Origin: Aquaspirillum sp. LM1
Lineage (GTDB): Bacteria; Pseudomonadota; Gammaproteobacteria; Burkholderiales; Aquaspirillaceae
DNA: 64,000 bases
Direction: 5' to 3'
Assembly: GCF_002002905.1 (NCBI RefSeq)
Contig: NZ_CP019509.1
Span: forward strand, 1,178,001 to 1,242,000
The position numbers were made by a program, and so were the translations under genes. The stretch's first letter is position 1. Every line of letters starts with the position of its first letter. This document shows, in pieces, positions 1 to 9,060 of this stretch. Below the pieces are notes generated by a model. That model was not told the DNA's origin. It made no database searches and saw only the letters and a list, made by a program, of their open reading frames with translations.

Positions 1-666
1 CTTAGAAAAGCAGCTGGTCGAGGATGTTTTGCTGATAGTCGTTCACTGCCGAATAGGCAGCTTAGAAAACAAACTGCCCAGGCCATCAAACGCAGCATTC
101 GTTCACTGCCGAATAGGCAGCTTAGAAAGCCGCGCCGCACTGCGCTGACCCAGCGGCATGGTTCACTGCCGAATAGGCAGCTTAGAAAGCAGAGGCCGCC
201 GCCCAGTTTGAAGGCATGGCGTTCACTGCCGAATAGGCAGCTTAGAAACAGACTGGGTTGATTTACGGCCAGCGCTGTGCAGTTCACTGCCGAATAGGCA
301 GCTTAGAAATGGCTGCATCAGTCGCATGCTCCTTCACGCAGGTTCACTGCCGAATAGGCAGCTTAGAAAAGACGGCACTGAGCGCGATTACTGGCAAGGC
401 CGTTCACTGCCGAATAGGCAGCTTAGAAAACCAATTGCCGGCTGGCAGCATTGGAAATCACGTTCACTGCCGAATAGGCAGCTTAGAAAGTACTGATCTA
501 CGACGAGCCCAGCGGCGCGGTGTTCACTGCCGAATAGGCAGCTTAGAAAGATCACCTCGGCCATCCGCGCCGCGCGAATTTGTTCACTGCCGAATAGGCA
601 GCTTAGAAAACGGAAAGCAGCAGCAAACAGGTCTTGATAAGGTTCACTGCCGAATAGGCAGCTTAG

Positions 667-775
667 GGACGCGCTGATTTATTCAGAAAAATCGTGTTTG
701 CCAAAAGCAAAACCCAGCAAAATCAACATCCTGGATTCCTACCTTCGCGGGAATGACGATTTTTTCAGCGTATCC
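667..775 (+). mobile_element. 109-bp MITE (family 1) inside a CRISPR repeat
   Basis: The element splits the I-F repeat that starts at 642. It begins GGACGCGCTGA, ends TCAGCGTATCC (imperfect inverted ends) and is flanked by TTAG at 663-666 and 776-779, a 4-bp target duplication. The repeat's last three bases follow at 780-782 and the next spacer is a normal 32 bp. An internal dRS3-like hairpin with some mismatches is followed by a T-run. It encodes nothing. Confidence 0.9.
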
Positions 776-1739
776 TTAGAAAATCGCCACAAGGATCACT
801 GGCAGCTTTGCCGGGTTCACTGCCGAATAGGCAGCTTAGAAAAGCAACTGGGCAACACCCCCAGCCAGACCATTGTTCACTGCCGAATAGGCAGCTTAGA
901 AATCAGGTGCCGTGCAGAATTTTAGTGGGGGGCTGTTCACTGCCGAATAGGCAGCTTAGAAAAGTCCGGCTTGAGCCGAACGACTCTTCTGGTCGTTCAC
1001 TGCCGAATAGGCAGCTTAGAAAACCCTGCGCAGGGTGCTTGCGGGATATACAGCGTTCACTGCCGAATAGGCAGCTTAGAAACGCACCAGGCGCAGGCCG
1101 GGGCGCTGGGCGGCGTTCACTGCCGAATAGGCAGCTTAGAAAAGCGACGCAAACGCAGCCGCCATCTTGATAATTGTTCACTGCCGAATAGGCAGCTTAG
1201 AAAACGCATATCTGTACAAGGTGCTGGCCGGCGGCGTTCACTGCCGAATAGGCAGCTTAGAAAGATACCCATCACATGGACTGAGCTGTCGGCATGTTCA
1301 CTGCCGAATAGGCAGCTTAGAAAATCAAAATCAATGGCACAACGATTGAGTGCTGGTTCACTGCCGAATAGGCAGCTTAGAAAAGCCGCTCAGCTGTGGT
1401 CTGGATATCCTGGCCGTTCACTGCCGAATAGGCAGCTTAGAAACCTAGCCTGCGGTGAACAGGTCAGTTGACGTAGTTCACTGCCGAACAGGCAGCTTAG
1501 AAATGTGGGTGGTGCTGGTGCCGGAATCTGAGTACGTTCACTGCCGAATAGGCAGCTTAGAAATAAATGAGCAAGGGCGTCGGCGGCACGGTCGGGTTCA
1601 CTGCCGAATAGGCAGCTTAGAAAAGGCTCGTCGTCGCCACCGACCGGCTCACGGTGTTCACTGCCGAATAGGCAGCTTAGAAAGCTTGATCAGCTCGCGC
1701 AGCGCGGGCAGCTCAGTTCACTGCCGAATAGGCAGCTTA

Positions 1740-1848
1740 GGACGCGCTGATTTATTCAGAAAAACCGTTTTTGCCAAAAACAAAGCCCAGCAAAATCAAC
1801 ACCCTGGATTCCCGCCTTCGCGGGAATGACGATTTTTTCAGCGTATCC
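1740..1848 (+). mobile_element. 109-bp MITE (family 1), second insertion in the I-F array
   Basis: This is the same element in the same orientation as the copy at 667, splitting the repeat that starts at 1716. The flanks are CTTA (1736-1739 and 1849-1852), or TTAG if the boundary is shifted by one base. Its internal palindrome is an 8-bp perfect stem with a four-base loop, followed five bases later by TTTTTT, i.e. terminator-like in the direction of pre-crRNA synthesis. Confidence 0.9.
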
Positions 1849-2272
1849 CTTAGAAAATCGCGTCATACACAGATGCGAATGCAGTGTCGTTCACTGCCGA
1901 ATAGGCAGCTTAGAAAACAAGAAGCAGTAATGGCTTTGGCCCAGACCCGTTCACTGCCGAATAGGCAGCTTAGAAATATTTCGGTAGTGCTGATACCTTT
2001 GATCTGATGTTCACTGCCGAATAGGCAGCTTAGAAAATCTCGGTGGCCAACTGTTCCAGAGCGTGGGAGTTCACTGCCGAATAGGCAGCTTAGAAAATCT
2101 CGGTGGCCAACTGTTCCAGAGCGTGGGAGTTCACTGCCGAATAGGCAGCTTAGAAATGTCAGTCTGTGATAAACGCAATGCTCAGCTGGTTCACTGCCGA
2201 ATAAGCAGCTTAGAAAGTCCGCAGCCGCACAGCTTTTTCGGCCTTTGAGTGCACTGCCGAATAGGCAACTTC

Positions 2273-2387
2273 GGAATGCACTGATTTATTTCAGAACCCT
2301 CCAATTGCTTTTGCCAAAAGCAAATCCCAGAAAAATAAAAACCCTGGATTCCCGCCTTCGCGGGAATGACGCTTTCCCCACATATGC
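2273..2387 (+). mobile_element. Degenerate family-1 MITE at the end of the I-F array
   Basis: A diverged copy starts GGAATGCACTGA inside the degenerate terminal repeat. It retains the TTGCCAAAAGCAAA block and the dRS3-like palindrome (about 2349-2368). The right end is eroded and no clear target duplication remains. It reaches almost to the stop codon of the porin-like gene on the minus strand. Confidence 0.7.
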
Positions 2388-2395
2388 TTAATTAA

Positions 2396-3634
2396 TCAAT
2401 ACACCCAGCTCGCCATCACATAGCCCTGGGTGCGTTCCGGCAATTGGCGAATCAGTGCGCTGGCGGGGCCGGTGTGGTGGCGCAGGCCGGTTTCCAGTTT
2501 CAGCCGGTCGCCTTGCCAGGCGAGTGCGGCAGTGAGCATGCAGCCGCCGTCCTGTGGGTGGTACAGCACGTCAATGGCCGGTTGCCAGTTGTCGTGGGTC
2601 CAGCTGAGCCGGGCAAACAGGGTGTTGCGGTGCAGGGCGCTGGCGGTGTTGAAGGCGGAGGCTTGCCAGGCCTGGTTGCCGGCCACGGCCTGGGCCGGTG
2701 CGCCGGCGCGGGCCAACTGGGCCAGTTCGGCGTTGTGGGCGGCCCAGCCGCGCCAGCTGGCGGCGCTGGGGGCGGTGTCGTCGCGCCAGGCTTCCAGCAG
2801 CATGCTGACTTGCTCGGCAGTGGTCCAGCTGCCGCCGATCAGCCATTGCCGCGCCGGGCCGGCCTGCTGGTGCAGCCAGGGGTTGCGGCTGGCCAGGGGC
2901 GCGCCGGGGTTGACGTAGGTCACGCTGTCGTCGCGGCGCAGGTAGCGCGCCGAGGCGTGCAGCTCTATTGCATCGCTGACCACCCAGGCCAGCGCTGCGC
3001 CCACGCTGGCTCCGGTGCGGGTGCCCAGGCGGGCAAAGCCGTGCCAGTCGATGCTGCCGTCGCGTTGATACAGGCGTGCGGCCAGGGCGGGTTCGCCGGC
3101 GTCGGTGGCGTCGCGGTGGGCGGTGGGGTTAACCGCCACCAGCGTCCAGGCACGGTCGGCGGTAAAATATTCGCCCATCAGCAGCGGGCGGCCTTCCAGC
3201 GGCAGGCTGAGCAGGCGGCGGCGGCTTTCCTGCTGTACCACGTCGTTGGGCCGAAAACCGTAGCCCACATCCCAGCTCAGCACTTTTTTGCCGGCGCTCC
3301 ACTGCCAGCCGTTTGCGCCGCCGGCCAGATAGGCTTCGTTGATGCCCAGCCGGCCCTGGCTGAGCTCGCCTTCCGGGCGTTCGCTGCGCGCCAGCAGGTC
3401 GGCGCTAAAGCGCAGCGGGCCGAGCGGTGCGCTGCCTTGCAGCCCGGCTTCGAGCACGGCGGTAGATGGCGCGCTGACGGCCAGCCCGGCGGCGTGGGCG
3501 GCGGCCAGTGGGCCGCTGTCGGTGGCGTGGGCGCTGGTCCAGCGCGTGCGCAGGGTGGCGTTCCAGCTGGCGTCTTCGGCGTGGGCCAGCGCGGCGCATC
3601 CGCTGGTCAGGGCAAGCAGCACAAGCCGGCGCAT
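2396..3634 (-). CDS. Outer-membrane beta-barrel (porin-like) protein
   Basis: The 412-residue product has a clear signal peptide (residues 1-19, ending AHA), alternating hydrophobic/aromatic strands throughout and a C-terminal aromatic residue (ends SWVY), all typical of an outer-membrane barrel. It is the last gene of a five-gene minus-strand operon and starts 4 bp after the LolA-like gene. The company of a LolA-like periplasmic protein and an FtsX/MacB-type ABC transporter suggests a role in moving a lipid or hydrophobic molecule to or across the outer membrane. The exact family is not recognised, and a plain porin remains possible. Confidence 0.7.
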   Translation of the reverse strand: MRRLVLLALTSGCAALAHAEDASWNATLRTRWTSAHATDSGPLAAAHAAGLAVSAPSTAVLEAGLQGSAPLGPLRFSADLLARSERPEGELSQGRLGINEAYLAGGANGWQWSAGKKVLSWDVGYGFRPNDVVQQESRRRLLSLPLEGRPLLMGEYFTADRAWTLVAVNPTAHRDATDAGEPALAARLYQRDGSIDWHGFARLGTRTGASVGAALAWVVSDAIELHASARYLRRDDSVTYVNPGAPLASRNPWLHQQAGPARQWLIGGSWTTAEQVSMLLEAWRDDTAPSAASWRGWAAHNAELAQLARAGAPAQAVAGNQAWQASAFNTASALHRNTLFARLSWTHDNWQPAIDVLYHPQDGGCMLTAALAWQGDRLKLETGLRHHTGPASALIRQLPERTQGYVMASWVY

Positions 3635-3638
3635 GGGC

Positions 3639-4415
3639 TTACTCCAGGCTGGGGCTGCGGGCGAGGAACATCGGGTTCAGCCATTCTGCCGGCACGCTGC
3701 GCGGCTTGCGGCTGAGGTAGCTCACCGTGGTGCGCTTTTGCTTGCCCAACTGGTCGATCAAAATCATGTCGGTGACCATGGCGCGGGTTTTGTCCAGGGT
3801 GAACTGCGCCTGTTTGGCCAGTTTGTCTGATTGCACGTACAGGTCGGCGCGCACCGGCTCGTGGCGGGTTTTGCCCAGCCACAGTTCGATGCGCTGGTAG
3901 GTGACGCCCTTACGCGCCGCTTGCAGGCTCAGGTGCAGGCAGCCGCGCGCGCTGGTGTCGTCGGGCTGGCAGGCTTCTTCGCCCACCAGGGTGGCGCGGT
4001 AGTCGCCGCTCCAGCTGAGGGTGGCAATGTCGCCGGTGGAGGCGTCGCCCAGCAGTTTCTGCATCGGGGTGATGCGCATCGGGCGCTGGCTGTTGGGCAT
4101 CAGCAGCCAGAAATCATCCCCCAGCATCAGCACTTTCTGGCCTTTTTCAGCGGGGCTTTGCATCAGCACCAGCGACTGGCGGCCTGCCTGGGCAAACACG
4201 GTGTAGCGGCGTTCTTTGTCCAGCTCGCCGCTGAGGGTGAAGGTTTGCACCAGGGTGTCCACTTGCAGGTTGTCGGCGCTCATCCGGTAGTGATCGGCAT
4301 TGCGCAGCACGGTGTCCAGGTCCAGCGCCCAGCTGGCGGGGCTGGCCACCAGGGCGGCGAGGGTGGCGGCCAGGGAGGCAATCGGGCGGGCGAGTAGCAT
4401 GGCGGTGGCTTTCAT
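3639..4415 (-). CDS. LolA-like outer-membrane lipoprotein-sorting protein
   Basis: The 258-residue product has a signal peptide (about residues 1-30, ending SWA) followed by a LolA/LppX-like fold: strands around 45-75, a VLMLGDDFWLLMPNSQ segment and a late IDQLGKQKRTTVSYLSRKP segment. It resembles the periplasmic 'outer membrane lipoprotein-sorting' family found with MacB-like transporters, and differs from the housekeeping LolA at 24859. Its start codon overlaps the permease stop by one base (TGATG), so translational coupling is likely. It probably carries a lipid or lipidated cargo across the periplasm; the cargo is unknown. Confidence 0.8.
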   Translation of the reverse strand: MKATAMLLARPIASLAATLAALVASPASWALDLDTVLRNADHYRMSADNLQVDTLVQTFTLSGELDKERRYTVFAQAGRQSLVLMQSPAEKGQKVLMLGDDFWLLMPNSQRPMRITPMQKLLGDASTGDIATLSWSGDYRATLVGEEACQPDDTSARGCLHLSLQAARKGVTYQRIELWLGKTRHEPVRADLYVQSDKLAKQAQFTLDKTRAMVTDMILIDQLGKQKRTTVSYLSRKPRSVPAEWLNPMFLARSPSLE

Positions 4416-5638
4416 CAGGTGTGCGCCAGGGCGTCAACCACTGGCAGGTGAACGGTTTTGCGCGCCACCGCCAGCGAGGCCATCAGCGTCAGGGCAATCA
4501 TTGCCAGCATGGTCAGTGCGTACAGGGTGGGGTCGATGGTGACGTGCAGCGGATAGCCGGTGGTGCGGCCAGGCGGCGGCGGCATGTCCACCGGAAACAC
4601 ATACAGCAGCAGCGATGCCGCCAGCGCCAGCAGCGCGCCCACCGCCGCGCCTAGGCTGCCCAGCAGCGCGCCTTCCAGCCCCAGCATCAGCAGCACTTGC
4701 CGGGGCAGCGTGCCCAGGGCGCGCAGTGCGCCAATTTCGCGGGTGCGCTCGATAATCGCCATGGCCATGGCGTTGGCCACCACAAACACCACAATCACGG
4801 CAATGATGATGCCCAGCGCACCAAAAATGCGGTTGTACAGATTGCGCACCGCCTGATAGAACACCGCTTCCTGCTCCCAGCTGTGAACGCTCAGTTCTGG
4901 AAACTGCGCGGCCAGACGCTGGCGGGCGCTGTCGGTGGCGTCCATGCGGTCGAGAAACACCCCCAGGCTGGACACTTTGTCGGTGACCAGCAGGCGCTGG
5001 GCGGTGTCCACGCTGGTGTAAACCATGCGTTTGTCCACCTCGGGCACGCCGGTGGTGAACACCCCGGCCACGGTCACGTCCATGGCGTTCATCGCCCCTT
5101 CGGTGGTGCTGGCCAGCAGGGTGAGCCCATCACCTGGCCGGGCTTTCAGGCTGCGGGCCAGATCGGCACCCAGCATGGCCTGCGGGCGGGCGGCGTCGGC
5201 GGTGAGCAGGGTGCCGGCGGTGAGGGTTAAAAACGGCCCCTTGACGGCAAATTCGCTGTCGGGGTCGATGCCGGCGGCCAGCATTACGGTGGATTTGTCG
5301 CCATTGCTGATCAAGCCGGTAAACGCCACCCTGGGCAGCACATGGCGCACCCGTTCATCGGCCAGCAGCGTGGCGCGCAGGCGGTTTACCTGGCTCAGGC
5401 CGTGTTGCAGTGGAATCTCTTCATCGCTGCTGAAATGCGCCGGCGTGCCCAGCACCAGATGGCCGCTGTCGCGGGCAGTGGCTTCGGCCAGGCTTTCGTA
5501 GGTGTACAGGGCAAAGCCGCTGGCCAGCAAGATGGCGGCGCTGCCCAGGGCAGCAATGGCGGCGGTGACCAGCGAGCGGCGACGGTTGCGCAAGGTGTTT
5601 TGCCAGGCAAATTTCAGCCAGGTCAGCCTGGTTTTCAT
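4415..5638 (-). CDS. ABC transporter permease, FtsX/MacB family
   Basis: The 407-residue inner-membrane protein has one N-terminal membrane segment (about 25-45), a periplasmic MacB-like domain (about 50-260) and three C-terminal membrane segments, the first with the characteristic FtsX stretch IAVIVVFVVANAMAMAIIERTREIG cut short here at about residue 280, and a cytoplasmic EIGALRALG motif. Its ATG overlaps the stop of the ATPase gene by 4 bp. With the ATPase it forms a LolCDE/MacB-type mechanotransmission transporter, which pulls substrate from the membrane rather than pumping it through a channel. Substrate unknown. Confidence 0.88.
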   Translation of the reverse strand: MKTRLTWLKFAWQNTLRNRRRSLVTAAIAALGSAAILLASGFALYTYESLAEATARDSGHLVLGTPAHFSSDEEIPLQHGLSQVNRLRATLLADERVRHVLPRVAFTGLISNGDKSTVMLAAGIDPDSEFAVKGPFLTLTAGTLLTADAARPQAMLGADLARSLKARPGDGLTLLASTTEGAMNAMDVTVAGVFTTGVPEVDKRMVYTSVDTAQRLLVTDKVSSLGVFLDRMDATDSARQRLAAQFPELSVHSWEQEAVFYQAVRNLYNRIFGALGIIIAVIVVFVVANAMAMAIIERTREIGALRALGTLPRQVLLMLGLEGALLGSLGAAVGALLALAASLLLYVFPVDMPPPPGRTTGYPLHVTIDPTLYALTMLAMIALTLMASLAVARKTVHLPVVDALAHT

Positions 5639-6339
5639 TGGATCACCCCATCCAGCAAGGACACCACCCGATCACACTGCGCGGTCAGGCGCGGGTCGTG
5701 GGTGGCAATGATGAAAGCCGCGCCTTCGGCGTGGCCGCGTTCGCGCATCAGCGCCAGCACCTGGTCGGCGGTGCGTGAATCCAGGCTGGCGGTGGGTTCG
5801 TCGGCAATCACCAGCCGGGGCCGCTTGATCAGCGCGCGGGCAATCGCCACCCGCTGACGCTGGCCGCCGCTGAGCGCATCCGGCTTATGCCGGGCGTGCT
5901 CGGCCAGCCCCACCGCCGCCAGCTGGGCCGCCACCCGTTCGCGCCGCTCGGCCAGCGGCACATCGGCCAGAAACAGCGGGTAGTCCACGTTCTCGGCTAC
6001 TGTCATCACCGGCACCAGATGAAAATTCTGAAACACAAACCCCAGCGCGTCGCGGCGCAGCAGGGTGCGCGCGGTTTCGTCCAGGCCATTGACGCTGATG
6101 CCATTAAGGGCAATCTCGCCGGCATCCGGGGTGTCAATCAGCCCGCACAGATTCAGCAGCGTGCTTTTGCCGCTGCCCGATGGCCCGGTAAGCGCCAGCA
6201 GCTCGCCAGCCTGCACGCAGAGATCCACCCCGCGCAGGGCGTCAATCCGGTGTGCGCCCAGTTGGTAGGTTTTATGCACCTGCTGCAGGCGCAATACCGG
6301 TGCGGCAGCTGGCCCGGTAGGCAAGGGTGCGCCAATCAT
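5635..6339 (-). CDS. ABC transporter ATP-binding protein, LolD/MacB type
   Basis: This is a 234-residue nucleotide-binding subunit. It has Walker A GPSGSGKST, Q-loop FQNFHLVP, signature LSGGQRQRVAIARAL, Walker B LVIADEPTASLD and switch histidine in IIATHD. The start at 6339 (MIGAPL) is chosen because it overlaps the stop of the preceding gene by 4 bp and gives the usual family length. The open frame continues far upstream, but that part is antisense to other genes. It energises the adjacent FtsX-like permease. Confidence 0.92.
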   Translation of the reverse strand: MIGAPLPTGPAAAPVLRLQQVHKTYQLGAHRIDALRGVDLCVQAGELLALTGPSGSGKSTLLNLCGLIDTPDAGEIALNGISVNGLDETARTLLRRDALGFVFQNFHLVPVMTVAENVDYPLFLADVPLAERRERVAAQLAAVGLAEHARHKPDALSGGQRQRVAIARALIKRPRLVIADEPTASLDSRTADQVLALMRERGHAEGAAFIIATHDPRLTAQCDRVVSLLDGVIQ

Positions 6340-6905
6340 GGCTGGCTCCCAGGGGTCAGGCCGGCCTGGGTGGCCGCCTGGTGCGCGGCCTGGCGAAACG
6401 CCCGCGGTGCGCTGGCCAGTTGCGGGCTGGCCAGCACCTCGCCCAGCAGCTTGATGCCCTTGTCGCGCCGGTTCATAAAACCCGGCACCGCCAGAAAAGT
6501 ATTGGCCGCCACCAGCTTCACCTCCAGCTGCGCCGGCACGCCAGCGGGGCCTAGCGCTGCTGATGTGCTCACCCCGGTCAGCGCCTTGTCCAGCAGCGCC
6601 AGGCCATCTTCGGCGTAATGCATTTTTTGCCAGGGCAGCCAGGTGGTGGTGGCCTGCAAGGCGGTGGCCGAGCCGGTATAGGCCAGCAGCACCCAATCCG
6701 TTGGCGCGGTTTTGCGCAATGCCACAAAAGCCTCCAGCGCCGGGGCCACCGCCGCGCTGTCGCCCTGCACCGCGCGCATGAATAGACGATGCGCCGGCAG
6801 AAACTGCGCCTCGCTGACCGCCAGGGCCGGCGTGGGCGCGGCGCTCAGGCAGAGCACACAGGCCAGCGCCAGCAGCAGGGGTTTGTACATCAGGGAGTTG
6901 TTCAT
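6336..6905 (-). CDS. Secreted protein of unknown function, first gene of ABC operon
   Basis: The 189-residue product has a signal peptide (about residues 1-29, ending ALA) and a largely alpha-helical mature part (SEAQFLPAHRLFMRAVQGDSAAVAPALEAF cut to its helix pattern) reminiscent of TPR-like periplasmic proteins. I do not recognise the family. It is the promoter-proximal gene of the operon 6905-2396, and its stop overlaps the ATPase start by 4 bp, so it probably acts with the transporter in the periplasm. Confidence 0.7.
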   Translation of the reverse strand: MNNSLMYKPLLLALACVLCLSAAPTPALAVSEAQFLPAHRLFMRAVQGDSAAVAPALEAFVALRKTAPTDWVLLAYTGSATALQATTTWLPWQKMHYAEDGLALLDKALTGVSTSAALGPAGVPAQLEVKLVAANTFLAVPGFMNRRDKGIKLLGEVLASPQLASAPRAFRQAAHQAATQAGLTPGSQP

Positions 6906-7170
6906 ACGCCGCTCCAGAGCCAGAAAAATTCATGCCGCCAGTATGCGCAGCCGCGCCGCCAGCCGCCGCCAGCATGCGACGAAACGCGCCAATCCCGGCG
7001 TCAGCGCCGGCTGGCCGGGCGCGAATGCGTCGGCGGCCAGCCGGCGCACCAGGGCAAACGCAATAGGCAAAACCCTGCGCGCCAGTTGCCACAAATCCGC
7101 CCACTGGCGGTATGCTAGGGTTTTGCGCCGCCAGCCGGCCAAACCCGATGTGTTCAAGGAGAAAAACGAC

Positions 7171-8307
7171 GTGACTGCCCTGCTGCCCCAACCCGATCCC
7201 GAAGGCTTGCTCGAATATTCCGTGGTGTATACCGACCGCGCACTCAACCATATGTCGCAGCGTTTTCAGGGGGTGATGAAGGACATTTCGCGCCTGCTCA
7301 AGCAGGTGTACCACGCAGACGCCACCGCCATCGTGCCCGGTAGCGGCACCTTTGGCATGGAAGCCGTGGCCCGCCAGTTTGCCACCGACCAAAAAGTGCT
7401 GGTCATCCGCAACGGCTGGTTCAGCTTCCGCTGGACGCAGATTTTTGAAATGGGCCGTATCCCGGCAGACACCCAGGTGCTCAAGGCCCGCCAGGTAGGC
7501 AGCGGCCCGCAAGCCCCGTTTGCCCCGGCCCCAATCGACGAAGTGGTGGCCACCATCCGCGCCTACCGCCCAGCCGTGGTGTTTGCCCCGCACGTGGAAA
7601 CCGCCTCCGGCATGATGCTGCCCGACAGCTATCTGCAGGCCGTGGGTGAAGCCGTGCGCGAAGTGGGTGGGCTGTTTGTGCTGGACTGTATTGCCTCCGG
7701 CACGGTGTGGGTGAATATGCAGGCCAATCTGGTAGACGTGCTGATCAGCGCCCCACAAAAAGGCTGGAGCGCCTCGCCCTGCGGCGCGCTGATTGGCCTG
7801 AGCGAGCGCGCCCTGGCCCGGCTGAACGACACCACCAGCACCAGCTTTGCCTGCGATTTGAAAAAATGGCGGCAAATCATGGAAGCCTTTGAAACCGGCA
7901 GCCACGCCTACCATGCCACCATGCCCACCGACGCACTGGCCGTGCTGCGCGACGTGATGCTGGAAACCGAGCAATACGGCTTTGACAACGTGTGCGCCGA
8001 ACAGCACGAACTGGGCCGCCAGGTGCGCGCCCTGCTGGAAGCACGCGGCTTCCCCAGCGTCGCCGCCGAAGGCTTCCAGGCCCCTGGTGTGGTAGTGAGC
8101 TACACCACCGACCCGGAGATTCAAACCGGCAAGAAATTCCTCGCCACCGGCCTGCAAACCGCCGCCGGCGTGCCGCTGCAATGCGACGAAGGCGCGGATT
8201 TCCGCTCCTTCCGCGTGGGCCTGTTCGGGCTGGATAAACTGCATGACCCGGCACGGACGGTGGCGAGCTTGGCGGAGGGCTTGGATAAGGTGTTGGGGGC
8301 GGCGTAA
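7171..8307 (+). CDS. Class V aminotransferase (alanine-glyoxylate aminotransferase-like)
   Basis: The 378-residue PLP-dependent enzyme belongs to the SgaA/phosphonate-aminotransferase group. VPGSGTFGMEA is the cofactor phosphate region and ISAPQKGWS carries the Schiff-base lysine (about K197). The start is GTG at 7171, preceded by AAGGAG at 7157-7162, and the longer open frame upstream lacks support. The reaction is probably transfer of an amino group from alanine or serine to a 2-oxo acid such as glyoxylate; substrates cannot be fixed from sequence. It is divergent from the ABC operon and is followed by a MITE. Confidence 0.85.
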   Translation: MTALLPQPDPEGLLEYSVVYTDRALNHMSQRFQGVMKDISRLLKQVYHADATAIVPGSGTFGMEAVARQFATDQKVLVIRNGWFSFRWTQIFEMGRIPADTQVLKARQVGSGPQAPFAPAPIDEVVATIRAYRPAVVFAPHVETASGMMLPDSYLQAVGEAVREVGGLFVLDCIASGTVWVNMQANLVDVLISAPQKGWSASPCGALIGLSERALARLNDTTSTSFACDLKKWRQIMEAFETGSHAYHATMPTDALAVLRDVMLETEQYGFDNVCAEQHELGRQVRALLEARGFPSVAAEGFQAPGVVVSYTTDPEIQTGKKFLATGLQTAAGVPLQCDEGADFRSFRVGLFGLDKLHDPARTVASLAEGLDKVLGAA

Positions 8308-8390
8308 GGCGGAGTGTGCTGATGCGCTGAAAGGAGAACGGCCCGGTTTCTGGCGGGAATAGGGAGCCGGGGTGTTTTGGTGCTGGTTTA

Positions 8391-8499
8391 GGGGTACGCT
8401 GAAAAAATCGTCATTCCCGCGAAGGCGGGAATCCAGGGTGTTGATTTTGCTGGGTTTTGCTTTTGGTGAGAGCGGTTTTTTTTGAATTGATCAGGGCGT
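8391..8499 (-). mobile_element. Family-1 MITE, reverse orientation
   Basis: The sequence from GGTACGCTGAAAAAATCG through the dRS3-like palindrome (about 8414-8433) to an eroded end (TTGAATTGATCAGGGCG) is the reverse complement of the 109-bp element in the CRISPR array. It lies at the junction between GC-rich core sequence and the AT-richer defence island. Confidence 0.8.
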
Positions 8500-9060
8500 T
8501 GTTTATAGATATCTGGCTGTTCCGTGCTTGTGCTGGACAGGAACTGTGCAAGTGCGTCTACTGGGTGTTGAACAACACGGTAGCAGCACTGATATGAAAT
8601 TTCTCAGGTAGCCCGAGAAATATTTTGCTACTTATGTATTGATTTTTTTTTGGATGTTGGTTACAGTCCAACACGATATGGCATTAAATGCAAGTGACGT
8701 AATATTGCTGCGTTTTTAGGAGGCGGAGCTTGAGTATGAAATGCTCCTGGGCTTAGGTCAAGTTATCTGGGTTGTGAAGCTAGGGGTATTAAGAAGTTAA
8801 GCGATATCATTGCTAAGCTTTCCCTTATCGCAAACGTCTTTGATAGAATGGTGCTATATCCATGAGTAGTAGACCGTTCAGCTGGGCATAGCTTGTCTGC
8901 AACGTATCTCAGACGCGGTGCGTTTAAATGTCAATCAGCCTGCCCCCTAACTAACGTTCATTCAAGCCGACGCAGCATAGTAGCTGCATCTTAGCTCAAG
9001 CGTTATGCAGCATACCATCCTGTCCTGTCTCTACCTTTTCAGACACTCCATGAGGTTGCG
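8500..9060. other. AT-rich non-coding stretch upstream of the defence island
   Basis: I see no credible coding region in these 560 bases. Base composition falls sharply compared with the flanking core genes, matching the PARIS-like genes downstream, so this is probably part of the transferred segment and holds the promoter of the operon starting at 9061. No attachment-site duplication or tRNA is visible. Confidence 0.5.

Larger units (their letters stand above)
1..2276 (+). CRISPR. Type I-F CRISPR array, leader-distal part
   Basis: A 28-bp repeat starts GTTCACTGCC, carries the CTGCC/GGCAG stem and ends CTTAGAAA, which is the type I-F repeat class. There are 34 repeats plus a partial one at positions 1-8, separated by 32-bp spacers (one of 33 at 249-281). 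By analogy with I-F crRNAs the + strand is transcribed, so the leader lies left of the window. The last repeat (2249-2276) is degenerate, as expected at a leader-distal end. Variant repeats begin at 1476 and 2189. Two repeats (starting 642 and 1716) are split by MITEs. Spacers 2037-2068 and 2097-2128 are identical. No cas genes are nearby. Open reading frames here are repeat translations, not genes. Confidence 0.97.

Noticed and set aside
258-2248. Open frames with a repeated VHCRIGSLE or SLPNRQLR pattern
   Set aside because: They are translations of the I-F CRISPR repeat with spacers in between, not genes.
5635-8244. An 869-codon minus-strand frame starting far upstream of the ABC ATPase
   Set aside because: Only the last 234 codons show protein-family motifs; the rest is antisense to the aminotransferase and the secreted-protein gene.
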